The notes beneath the pieces were generated by a model. It saw only the letters and a program-made list of their open reading frames with translations, did no database searches and was not told the DNA's origin. Made by a program: the position numbers and the translations under genes. Source: Gemmatimonadales bacterium (lineage in GTDB: Bacteria > Gemmatimonadota > Gemmatimonadetes > Longimicrobiales > Gaopeijiaceae). From it: 39,698 bases of DNA. This document shows, piece by piece, positions 24,035 through 32,007 of the stretch (the first letter of the stretch is position 1; each line of letters begins with the position of its first letter). The stretch spans positions 1,283,257-1,322,954 of the forward strand of contig CP070829.1 of assembly GCA_020344755.1 (NCBI GenBank), in the 5' to 3' direction.

Positions 24035-27000
24035 GGCGCGCCTCACGGGGCGGGGCCCCGAAGCTGGCCCTGGCGCTGACCTGGGCCCCGGCCCTGGCTC
24101 TGGCCGCCTGTGCGGACACGGGGGGAGATCCCCGGCCCCTGTATCGTGCCCCGGCGCTCTCCAACGAGATCGACGGCGTCGTCTTCGAGGCCGGGAACTG
24201 GACCCCACATCTGGCCGCCGGAGAGGAGGGATTCTCGTGGGGAAACCACCGGGCCGTCGTGGAGCTCGACCCGGGGTTGGACACGGCCCGTGCCGTCCGG
24301 GTCACCATCCCCTGGCGCCGCCGCGACCTCCGCCCCGGGTCCAAGGCGGTGGTGGTCCTGAACGGTGCCACCGACACGCCGGTGGCGAACGCATTGGCAC
24401 TCCGGGTCGACAACGTGTCGGGGGAGGTGGTCTTCCAGCCCACACCGGGCTCCGCGGCGTACCATGTCTACTACCTGCCCTGGCGGAGCACCGGCGGCTA
24501 CTACCCCACCGTGACCTATCCACCGGAGCTGGCTCCCACACCGGATCCGGCGTGGGCGGCTCAGGTGCGGCGGTCCGCCTCGCGCCTTCCCTCGGCTCGC
24601 GCCACCCACATCCAGTCGATCGACGACTTCCACTCCTTCTTTCCCATGGAGGTGATCGCCACGCCCGACGAGGAGGCCGCCTTCATGGAAGGGGCGCCGA
24701 ACGGGTGGCGGGCGGTGGCGGAGCACCGGGACCGGCCGGTCCGGATGCGGCACTTCATTCCCCGGCACTGGGCGTACGGTGGGGGAGGCGGAGCAGGAAG
24801 TGGCGGTGCGGCAGCACAGGCAGCGGAGCCCGGGGCTGCGGAAATCGCCGGAACGGCGACGGACGCAGCAGGGGCCAGCGGAGCGAGCCCTCCGGCGCAG
24901 GCCCCTGATCGTGAGACCTTTCGGAGCCGGGTCCTGCGGGACGAGGCCTTCACCTTCCAGGTGGCGCTGGTGGCCGGGGAGGCTCCCCTGGAGGACGTGA
25001 GCGTGCGCTTCGACGGCTTCCCCGAAGGTTGGAACTGGCGCTGCCTCACCTGCGGCGGCGTGGACCAGAACGGGCAGACCTTCCGGCGCACCGTGACCGT
25101 TCCCCGGGGGGAGGTGCGTTCCCTCTGGATGACGGTGCGGGTGCCTGCGGACCAGGGGCCCGGGCCGGTGGAAGGAAGCGTCACCGTCTCCACCGCGAGC
25201 CGGGGGGCGAAGACCCTCCCGGTGACGCTCACCGTGCGAGAAGGGTGGGCCGAGGACGGTGGTGAGAACGAGCCCGATCTCATGACCCGCCTGGCCTGGC
25301 TCGACGGGAAGGCGGGAAGCGACCCGGACCGGATCGTCCCGCCCTTCGTCCCGGTCCGTCGGACCGACGCCACCCTATCGATCCTGGGCCGCCAGGTGGA
25401 GCTGGCCCCTTCCGGTCTGCCGAACGCCATCGAGAGCGCCTTCACGCCCGAGCTCACCGGTTTCGCCCCGGATCCGGCGCCCATCCTGGTGCGGCCCCTG
25501 GCCCTGGAGGTCGTGGTGGAGGGAGAGCCCCGGCCCTTCACGCCCCGGTCCCTGGACGTGCGGGAGACCTCGCCGGCCCGGACGGAGTGGACGGGCCGGA
25601 ACGTGGCCCCGGGCTTCGACCTGGTGGTGGAGGGTGCGCTGGAGTACGACGGGATGCTGGACTACCGACTCATCCTGGTGGCCCGGGAGGAGGTGCGGGT
25701 CGACGACATCGCGCTCCCGGTGGCGTACCACCCCGAAGCGGCGACGTACATGCTGGGCCTCGGACGGATGGGTGGCCGGCGGCCCGAGTCGGTGGAGTGG
25801 CGCTGGGCGGTGGAGAACCACCAGGAAGGCGTCTGGCTCGGCGACGTGGAGCGGGGCCTCCAGTACGTCCTGCGCGACGAGAGCTACCGCCGGCCCCTGA
25901 ACACCAATTTCTACCGCAACCAGCCCCTCCTTATGCCCGACTCGTGGTTCAACGGGGGCCGGGGCGGGATCTCCATCCGCGAGGAGGAGGGTGCGGTGGT
26001 GGCCCGGAACTACTCCGGCCCCCGGACCCTCGCCGCCGGCGACACGCTGCACTTCAACGTCCGCTTTCTCATCACGCCCTTCAAACCCGTGGATCTCCGG
26101 ACCCACTTCGAGACCCGCTTCGTGCACCAGTACGTCCCGGTGGACTCGGTGGCCGCCTGGGGCGGGACGGTGGTGAACATCCACCACGCGAACGAGATCA
26201 ATCCCTACATCAACTACCCCTTCTTCAACCTCGAGGGGCAGAAGGCGTACATCGACGAGGCCCACGGGAAGGGGATCAAGGTCAAGCTCTACAACACCAT
26301 CCGCGAGCTCACCTACAGGGCCCACGAGCTCTTCGCCCTCCGGAGCCTGGACGACGAGATCCTCAACGACGGCGAAGGCGGCGGACACTCGTGGCTCCAG
26401 GAGCACCTGGAGGAGGGATACCACAGCGCGTGGCACGCCTGGCGCGTGGACGACGCCGCCATCCTCGACAAGGGGACCTCGCGCTGGACCAACTACTACG
26501 TCGCCGGGCTCGAGTGGCTCGCGCGGAACCAGGAGATCGACGGCCTCTACCTGGACGACATCGCCTTCAGCCGGGCCACGGTGAAGCGGCTGGTGAATGT
26601 GCTCCACGCCCACCGGGACGAGGTGGTCATCGACCTCCACTCCGCGAACCAGTTCAACGTCCGGGACGGGTGGATCAACAGCGCCATGCTCTACATGGAG
26701 CACTTCCCGTACGTCTCCCGTCTCTGGTTCGGAGAGTACTTCGACTACGGGCAGGGGCCGGACTACTGGATGACGGAGGTCGCGGGCCTGCCCTTCGGGC
26801 TCATGGGGGAGATGCTCCAGGATGGGGGCCACCCCTATCGCGGCATGCTGTACGGCATGACCGCCCGGAAGTACGGCACCGTCGATCCCCGGCCCGTCTG
26901 GGCCATGATGAACGACTTCGGCATCGCCGAGAGCCGCATGCTCGGCTACTGGCTGGACGAAGCGCCGGTGCGCACCGGAAACCCGCGGATCCTGGCCACC

Positions 27001-27219
27001 ACGTACGTGCGGTCCGGCCGGGTCCTCCTCGCCCTGGCGTCGTGGTCCGAAGACGACGAGGTGGTCGACCTCTCCCTGGACCTGCAGGCGCTGGGGCTGA
27101 CCGCCGGTGCCCGAGCCCGAGCGCCGGCGGTGGAGGGCCTGCAGCCCGGGGGCGAAGTGGCGCTGGATGCGGTGCGGGTCCCCGCGGGGATGGGGCTCTG
27201 GGTGGTGGTGGAAGAGTGA
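24031..27219 (+). CDS. DUF6067 glycoside hydrolase-like lipoprotein
   Basis: This 1062-residue protein begins inside the preceding stop codon. It has a lipoprotein signal (LALALTWAPALALAACAD, cysteine near residue 27). N-terminal beta-sandwich parts come first, then a Gly/Ala-rich linker (about 249-297), another beta domain with an oxidation-like VALVAGEAPLEDVSVRF motif, and a TIM-barrel-like C-terminal domain. Within it are EINPYINYPFF, HGKGIKVKLYNT and GLYLDDIAF, where D842/D843 stand on a likely catalytic strand, then VVIDLHSANQF and VWAMMNDFGIAESRMLGYW. These are features of DUF6067 proteins, related to GH123-like hydrolases. The substrate is unknown. Coupling to the DUF5107/TPR gene supports a surface glycan-processing pair. 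Confidence 0.85.
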   Translation: MRRASRGGAPKLALALTWAPALALAACADTGGDPRPLYRAPALSNEIDGVVFEAGNWTPHLAAGEEGFSWGNHRAVVELDPGLDTARAVRVTIPWRRRDLRPGSKAVVVLNGATDTPVANALALRVDNVSGEVVFQPTPGSAAYHVYYLPWRSTGGYYPTVTYPPELAPTPDPAWAAQVRRSASRLPSARATHIQSIDDFHSFFPMEVIATPDEEAAFMEGAPNGWRAVAEHRDRPVRMRHFIPRHWAYGGGGGAGSGGAAAQAAEPGAAEIAGTATDAAGASGASPPAQAPDRETFRSRVLRDEAFTFQVALVAGEAPLEDVSVRFDGFPEGWNWRCLTCGGVDQNGQTFRRTVTVPRGEVRSLWMTVRVPADQGPGPVEGSVTVSTASRGAKTLPVTLTVREGWAEDGGENEPDLMTRLAWLDGKAGSDPDRIVPPFVPVRRTDATLSILGRQVELAPSGLPNAIESAFTPELTGFAPDPAPILVRPLALEVVVEGEPRPFTPRSLDVRETSPARTEWTGRNVAPGFDLVVEGALEYDGMLDYRLILVAREEVRVDDIALPVAYHPEAATYMLGLGRMGGRRPESVEWRWAVENHQEGVWLGDVERGLQYVLRDESYRRPLNTNFYRNQPLLMPDSWFNGGRGGISIREEEGAVVARNYSGPRTLAAGDTLHFNVRFLITPFKPVDLRTHFETRFVHQYVPVDSVAAWGGTVVNIHHANEINPYINYPFFNLEGQKAYIDEAHGKGIKVKLYNTIRELTYRAHELFALRSLDDEILNDGEGGGHSWLQEHLEEGYHSAWHAWRVDDAAILDKGTSRWTNYYVAGLEWLARNQEIDGLYLDDIAFSRATVKRLVNVLHAHRDEVVIDLHSANQFNVRDGWINSAMLYMEHFPYVSRLWFGEYFDYGQGPDYWMTEVAGLPFGLMGEMLQDGGHPYRGMLYGMTARKYGTVDPRPVWAMMNDFGIAESRMLGYWLDEAPVRTGNPRILATTYVRSGRVLLALASWSEDDEVVDLSLDLQALGLTAGARARAPAVEGLQPGGEVALDAVRVPAGMGLWVVVEE

Positions 27220-27319
27220 GTGCGGAGCCCGGGAATCGAGGTGGGACACCCTCGCCCTCCCCAGCCCCATGCGGAAGTGAGGCCGTGAACACGACCGTGA
27301 GCTGGCCGGGGGGGAGGCG

Positions 27320-28567
27320 ATGATCACGAGTCCCGTCGCCATCACCAGCGTCCTGGCCCTGATCGTCTTCGGAATGACGTGGCTGGAGCGGTATCCCCGC
27401 TTTCGGAAGCTCGGAGCCGCCGCCGCCTCCATCCTCTTCACCATGGCGCTGTCCAACGCCGGACTGATCCCAGGGGCGTCGCCGGTCTACGACTTCTTTA
27501 CCGGGTACGGCGTGCTGGCGGGGACCGTCCTCATCCTGCTGAGTGTGGACCTGAGCTCCATCAAGGCCGCCGGTTCCGCCATGGCGGTGGCCTTCGCCAT
27601 CGGGGCGGTGGGATCGGCGGTGGGGGCCGCGGTCATGGGGTTCGCGCTGTACCCGGGGCTGGGCGAGGAGACCTACAAGCTTTCGGGACAGTTCGCGGCC
27701 ACCTACATCGGGGGTGGGGTGAACTTCGCCGCCGTGGCCCAAGCCTTCGACACCAGCGGCGAGCTGTTCACCGCCGGCGTGGCGGCGGACGTCATCATCA
27801 CCGCCTTCTGGCTGGTGACGTGCCTGGCGGTCCCGGCGCTGTGGCGAGGGGGAGGGACGAGTGGAGGGGCAGTGGAAGGGGAGGCGGTCCGCGGAAGTAT
27901 GGCGGGCGGACGCGCGGTGGACGGGGAGGGGGCCGGCGAAGAGGCAACGGACCCCGGCGCCGACACTGCCATCGCCGCTGCCGCGGACACGGCTCCCGCG
28001 GAGGAGTCCGATCACCCACTGGTGCGCGCGCTCTTCAGCAGCGGAAGGCCGGTGGGGCTCACCGACCTGGGAGGGGCCACGGCCCTCACGGTGTCGTCCA
28101 TCTGGGTGTCCACGCTTCTCTCCGGCGTCTTCCCCCGCATCCCCGCCGTCTTCTGGCTCACGACGCTGGCGCTGCTCCTGGCCCAGCTTCCCGCCGTGAA
28201 GCGGCTGAGCGGCACCTCGGTCCTGGGGAACTACCTGATCCTCCTCTTCCTGGCCTGCAACGGCGCCCGGTCGGTGGTCGCCCGGATCGTGGAGGTGGGC
28301 CCCGAGGTCTTCTACTTCGCCGTGGGCACGGTGGCGATCCACGGGACGGTGATCTTCGGGCTGGGGCGGCTGGCCCGTCTGGACCTGGGCACCCTCGCCG
28401 TGGCATCGCAGGCCAACGTGGGCGGAAGCGCCAGCGCCATGGCCATCGCCACCGCTCGCGGCTACGACAGCCGGATCCTGCCCGGCGTGGCGGTGGGGAT
28501 CCTGGGGGTCGCCCTCGGCAACTACGTGGGGCTGGGGGTGGGGAACCTCATGCGCATGCTGCTGTGA
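27320..28567 (+). CDS. DUF819-family multi-pass membrane protein
   Basis: This 415-residue protein has about ten membrane helices in two halves: residues about 1-170 (MALSNAGLIPGASPVYDFF, VLAGTVLILLSVDLSSIK, AATYIGGGVNFAAVAQAF) and about 245-415 (IPAVFWLTTLALLLAQLP, SQANVGGSASAMAIATARGY). GGGVNFAAVA and NVGGSASAMA are equivalent motifs in the two halves, as in inverted-repeat transporters, and fit DUF819 (YjcL-like). The halves are joined by an acidic, Gly/Ala-rich cytoplasmic loop of about 70 residues. The transport substrate is unknown. GGGGAGG precedes the ATG. It follows the glycan genes by 100 bases and might export or import their product, but that is only inferred from position. Confidence 0.85.
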   Translation: MITSPVAITSVLALIVFGMTWLERYPRFRKLGAAAASILFTMALSNAGLIPGASPVYDFFTGYGVLAGTVLILLSVDLSSIKAAGSAMAVAFAIGAVGSAVGAAVMGFALYPGLGEETYKLSGQFAATYIGGGVNFAAVAQAFDTSGELFTAGVAADVIITAFWLVTCLAVPALWRGGGTSGGAVEGEAVRGSMAGGRAVDGEGAGEEATDPGADTAIAAAADTAPAEESDHPLVRALFSSGRPVGLTDLGGATALTVSSIWVSTLLSGVFPRIPAVFWLTTLALLLAQLPAVKRLSGTSVLGNYLILLFLACNGARSVVARIVEVGPEVFYFAVGTVAIHGTVIFGLGRLARLDLGTLAVASQANVGGSASAMAIATARGYDSRILPGVAVGILGVALGNYVGLGVGNLMRMLL

Positions 28568-28663
28568 GGTGACCCGGCGTGGATCCCCGGCCGCACCGTC
28601 CCCCGTGCGACCCGTCCCACCAGATGATTCGCGCCGGTCCGAATGGTCCGGCTCAATCTCCTC

Positions 28664-28887
28664 TCAACCCCCGGCTACCACCTCTTCCACGAGCGCCACG
28701 AAGCCCGAGTGTGCCGGCTTCATGAGCTCCCAGTAGAGCTGATTGTCCGCGGTCCGCTTGGCGGAGTAGACCCAACTCGCCCGGTCCGGCGTGGGCCCCG
28801 AGCGTTCGAAGTCTGCCTGGAAGCCTGGCCAGGGGGCCCAGAGGTGCCGCTCCCAGAGGATGGCCTCGGCGGAGGTGAGCCCGTACC
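28664..28887 (-). pseudogene. Start-less C-terminal coding remnant of unknown gene
   Basis: On the minus strand a frame of about 75 codons ending at TGA 28666-28664 has strongly G/C-biased third positions and protein-like sequence, with YGLTSAEAILWERHLW, SWVYSAKRTADNQLYWELM and SGFVALVEEVVAGG. No ATG, GTG or TTG start is available before the last third of the frame. Going upstream, the frame runs into the perfect hairpin at 28896 and the end of the LVIVD gene. It appears to be the tail of a gene whose 5' part was removed. No family was recognised. The rest of the 379-bp region between 28567 and 28947 holds only the hairpin and about 95 bases with no visible feature. Confidence 0.55.
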
Positions 28888-28895
28888 GCTCACCC

Positions 28896-28925
28896 GGGGC
28901 CGGCCTGCGGACGCAGGCCGGCCCC
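28896..28925 (-). terminator. Perfect 14-bp hairpin after the LVIVD gene
   Basis: GGGGCCGGCCTGCG (28896-28909) and its exact reverse complement (28912-28925) are separated by two bases. It lies about 21 bases past the stop of the minus-strand LVIVD gene. No U-tract follows on either strand, so termination by the hairpin alone is uncertain; it could also be a scar or pause site next to the coding remnant. Confidence 0.55.
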
Positions 28926-28946
28926 CACGGCTTCCGGAGGCGCCGG

Positions 28947-30947
28947 CTACTGGCCGGCCAGGTCCTCCAGCACGTCGATCAGGAGCTCCACGCGGCGTCC
29001 GTCCAGTGATCGCCGGGCGTCCATGGCCAGGCTCTCTGCCAACCGCGTGAGGCCATCCCTGCGGAAGGCCCCCGCCCGGGCTTCCGCCTCCGCCAGCTCT
29101 TCCCGGACCTGGGCGGCCCGGCCGGCCCCCAGACCCCCGTGGCGCTCCAGCTGGTCCAGGTAGGCCCGGGCCAGCGCGAAGGTGTGGGGCCATTCGAACA
29201 TGGGCTGGCCCTGGGAGTTCAGCTCCGAGAGCCGCACGGTGTTGGCCGCGTCGATCTCGTTCTGCGTCAGGACGTCGCTGGGAACGAGCTCGAAGATGTC
29301 CAGGCCGCGACCGATTTCGGAGCTCACGATGACCCCGTTGTACCAGTAGACGGACCAGCTCCCCGCGTTCCCCATCCGGTTCGCGTCCACCGGCCCCCGG
29401 TCGTGGAAGGCGATCTCCACCGGGTGGTCCGGGTCGGTCCAGTCGAAGACGGAGATCCCGCCCTGGTACCACGACTGCACCATGATGTCCCGTCCGGGCA
29501 CCGGGATGAGGGAGCCGTTGTGGGCCACGCAGTTCTCCAGCGTGGTCTGGGGCGCCGGCAGCTTGTAGTAGCTGTGGAAGACCATCTCGCCGTCCTCGAC
29601 GGTGAAGATGGCGTTGGCGCCCCACTCCACCGGATCGGTGGGCCGGCACTTGGGTGCGCCGCCTCCGCCCCACTCGTCGGTGAAGAGGATCTTCGAGCCG
29701 TCGTTGTTGAAGGTGGCGGAGTGCCAGTAGGCGAAGTTCGAGTCCGCCACGGCGGCGAGGCGCCGCGGGTTCGCGGGATCGCGGATGTCCAGGAGCAGGC
29801 CGTAGCCCTCGCACGCACCACCGGCCAGCCCGATCTCCGGATAGACGGTGATGTCGTGACACTGTGTGGGCCCGCGGCTCTCCCCCTCCGGTCCCATCAT
29901 CCGGGCGATCATCTCCGGGAGGTAGGCCCGGAGCGCCGCGCTGTCGGCGGCGGTGGGGGGACCCTCACCTCCCCGGGACTGGACGATGCTGTCCAGGAGG
30001 GGCGCCGTGAACTGCGGGGGCAGGACGATGGCCTGGGAGCCGACTTCGGCGATGAACGCCCCCCGGGCCCGTGCCTCCTCCACGGCCTCCAGGTCCGCCG
30101 GGGCCAACCCGTGGGTGGGCGGAGCCTCCAGGTCCTCGAAGATCCGGGGCGAGCTGACGATCCGCGCGGCCTCCGGGTTGGCCAGCGGGACCTGGATCAC
30201 CTCGATCCGGAAGAGGGCCGAGTTGGGATCCTCCTCGGGCATGAGGTTGGAGCAGCCCGTCAGCTCTTCCTCGGGCCGAACCGGGGCGGACCCGGAGACG
30301 TAGATGTAGACGTTGTCGTCGTCGCCCGGGTGCTTCAGCACCGTATGGGTGTGGGAGCCCCGGCAGGTTTGGACGTTGGCGATGTACTCCGGCGCGGTGA
30401 TGTCGGTGATGTCGAAGATGCGGATCCCCCGGAGACGCTCCGCGCTCACCGCCACGTCGACCCCCTGGGTGCCGCAGTCCAGCCGACCGCCCAGGCCTTC
30501 GCCGGAGACGAAGAGGAGGTTTCCGTAGACCGACACGTCACTCTGGGACGCCGGGCAGACGTACTCCGTCACCAGGTCCGGCGCCGAGGGGTCGGAGATG
30601 TCCCAGACCTGCACGCCGTTGTAGTTGCCCTGGATGGCGTAGTCCCCCTGGAAGGCCAGGTCCGAGTTGGTCACCCCGATGAAGGCCTCCGAGGGCGGCG
30701 TCGCGGAGAGGAGGCGGAGGTTCCAGATGGCCTCCCCCGCGTCGAAGAGACCCGGAGTGAGACCCACCCGGGGATCCGGGCTCGGAGGCGTCACCTCCAG
30801 GGGACGGAGCGCTCGAGGCGCCGGCGCCTCCATGGCTTCGGGCTGGGTGCTGCAGGCGGCCCCGACCAGGACCGCCAGGGCCAGGGCGGGGAGGATCGGG
30901 AGGCGAGCCCGGCGACGGCCGGCCCGTGGGGTGACGGATGGTTTCAT
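28947..30947 (-). CDS. LVIVD-repeat beta-propeller lipoprotein
   Basis: This 666-residue protein has a lipoprotein signal ending LAVLVGAACST (cysteine near residue 32). The body has repeated blades of the LVIVD type: NGVQVWDISDPSAPDLVTEY, LRGIRIFDITDITAPEYIA, YGLLLDIRDPANPRRLA, GGISVFDWTDPDHPVEIAF and GRGLDIFELVPSDVL. A conserved SNFAYWHSATFNNDGSKILFTDEWG segment and CRGSHTHTVLKH also occur. The C-terminal 90 residues are charged and helical. Such proteins are secreted or surface propellers of unknown activity. Residues are His- and Cys-rich around the blades, compatible with metal binding, but no site can be assigned. It follows the DUF305 gene by 80 bases on the same strand, so the two are probably one operon. 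Confidence 0.88.
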   Translation of the reverse strand: MKPSVTPRAGRRRARLPILPALALAVLVGAACSTQPEAMEAPAPRALRPLEVTPPSPDPRVGLTPGLFDAGEAIWNLRLLSATPPSEAFIGVTNSDLAFQGDYAIQGNYNGVQVWDISDPSAPDLVTEYVCPASQSDVSVYGNLLFVSGEGLGGRLDCGTQGVDVAVSAERLRGIRIFDITDITAPEYIANVQTCRGSHTHTVLKHPGDDDNVYIYVSGSAPVRPEEELTGCSNLMPEEDPNSALFRIEVIQVPLANPEAARIVSSPRIFEDLEAPPTHGLAPADLEAVEEARARGAFIAEVGSQAIVLPPQFTAPLLDSIVQSRGGEGPPTAADSAALRAYLPEMIARMMGPEGESRGPTQCHDITVYPEIGLAGGACEGYGLLLDIRDPANPRRLAAVADSNFAYWHSATFNNDGSKILFTDEWGGGGAPKCRPTDPVEWGANAIFTVEDGEMVFHSYYKLPAPQTTLENCVAHNGSLIPVPGRDIMVQSWYQGGISVFDWTDPDHPVEIAFHDRGPVDANRMGNAGSWSVYWYNGVIVSSEIGRGLDIFELVPSDVLTQNEIDAANTVRLSELNSQGQPMFEWPHTFALARAYLDQLERHGGLGAGRAAQVREELAEAEARAGAFRRDGLTRLAESLAMDARRSLDGRRVELLIDVLEDLAGQ

Positions 30948-31027
30948 GGGAGGGATCCTGTGGAAAGGGTCGGGTTCAGGGAGCGGAGAGGGATGTTCCG
31001 GATCGGTCTGCCTGCTCCGGGGAGACG

Positions 31028-31753
31028 TCAGCCTCCCGGGGGCAGGGCGTCCAGCATGAGCTGCATGCGATTGATCTCGGTGATCTGATCCACCTGGATG
31101 TCGGAAGCGATCTTGAAGATGAAATCGTCCTGGGCGGCACCGTCGGTGGCGAAGAGATCCTGCACCATGGAGACCGCGCCCTGGTGGTGCTGGATCATGA
31201 AGGTCAGGAAGAGACGGTCGAAGGCCGGCCCTCGGGCCGACGCCAGCTCGTCCAGCTGGGCGGGGGTGAGCATGCCGGGCATCATCGCGTGGTGGGACCC
31301 GTGGTCCATGGCCATGGTCCCGTCCCCACTCACCACCGGCACGGGGAGATCCCGCTCCCGCAGCCACCGCTGCATGTTCGCGATCTCGTCGCGCTGCGCG
31401 TTGATGATGCGGGCCGCCAGGGTGCGGATGCTGCCGCTGGCACCGGCATCCGGGGCCAGGGCCGACATGACCAGCGCCTGGGCGTGGTGGGAGATCATCC
31501 CGGTCACGAAGTCCACGTCCGCCTCGTGCACCCGGGCCAGGGCCTCGGCCTGTCGGGCACGATAGAGACGCTCGAGCTCGGCGAGGTCCTCGCGGCCCGC
31601 AGCGGTAGCGCTGGCTTCCCCGGAAGTCGGCGCGCCCGCGGGCGACGGAGGGGAGGTCCCTTCGCCTCCGGACGCGCCACATCCCGCCACGGCGCACAGC
31701 CAACCGATGCCTGCGAGGGGTGCGAGACGTCGAGGGTGGAATCGGGGGGGCAT
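31028..31753 (-). CDS. DUF305 lipoprotein, probable metal-handling protein
   Basis: This 241-residue protein has a short signal ending LCAVAGCGASG, a likely lipobox. After a Ser/Pro/Ala-rich linker comes the DUF305 domain with its two histidine pairs, DFVTGMISHHAQALVMS and FLTFMIQHHQGAVSM, and a Met/His-rich middle (TMAMDHGSHHAMMPGML). DUF305 proteins form ferritin-like helical bundles and occur with copper-resistance and copper-oxidase genes, so copper or another soft metal is a plausible ligand. ATG 31753 begins the signal peptide. It is first in a two-gene operon with the LVIVD protein and diverges from the serine hydrolase; the 254-bp divergent gap holds no promoter I can name with confidence. 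Confidence 0.9.
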   Translation of the reverse strand: MPPRFHPRRLAPLAGIGWLCAVAGCGASGGEGTSPPSPAGAPTSGEASATAAGREDLAELERLYRARQAEALARVHEADVDFVTGMISHHAQALVMSALAPDAGASGSIRTLAARIINAQRDEIANMQRWLRERDLPVPVVSGDGTMAMDHGSHHAMMPGMLTPAQLDELASARGPAFDRLFLTFMIQHHQGAVSMVQDLFATDGAAQDDFIFKIASDIQVDQITEINRMQLMLDALPPGG

Positions 31754-32007
31754 GGCATCCCGTTACGTGGAAGGGAGTGATCCGGTTTCAGCTTCAAACT
31801 GGATGCCCCGTTCCTTCCTGTCGACCTCCGCCGCAGGGCTCCCACCCCACACTCGCGCCCATTGGGGTGGGGTGGTGGTGTCGGCCTGGGGCCGGGGACG
31901 CCGGGGAGCGACCTGTGACGGGGGACGGCCAAGGCCGCCTGGGCACCGATGGCGGGCCCTCGTGGGTTCTTCTGGCGGGATCCGCATCGATCACGCACCT
32001 TCCGGCC

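Noticed and set aside
27285..27323. Thirteen-codon leader frame (GTG start) whose stop overlaps the DUF819 start
   Set aside because: It has a GTGAGG-like site and a coupled stop, but it is too short to test for coding bias and could easily occur by chance in this sequence.
28643..29050. Plus-strand open frame of 135 codons downstream of the DUF819 gene
   Set aside because: It overlaps the well-supported minus-strand LVIVD gene and the minus-strand remnant; its product is Pro/Arg/Gly-rich without any domain, typical of a high-GC shadow frame.
29139..31088. 649-codon plus-strand frame opposite the LVIVD and DUF305 genes
   Set aside because: It is antisense to two recognisable lipoprotein genes, and its product (Val/Asp/Gly/Arg-rich) shows no fold or motif.
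31720..32007. N-terminal extension of the serine hydrolase frame
   Set aside because: The extra 96 residues are low-complexity and overlap the DUF305 start; a proper lipoprotein signal begins at ATG 32008.
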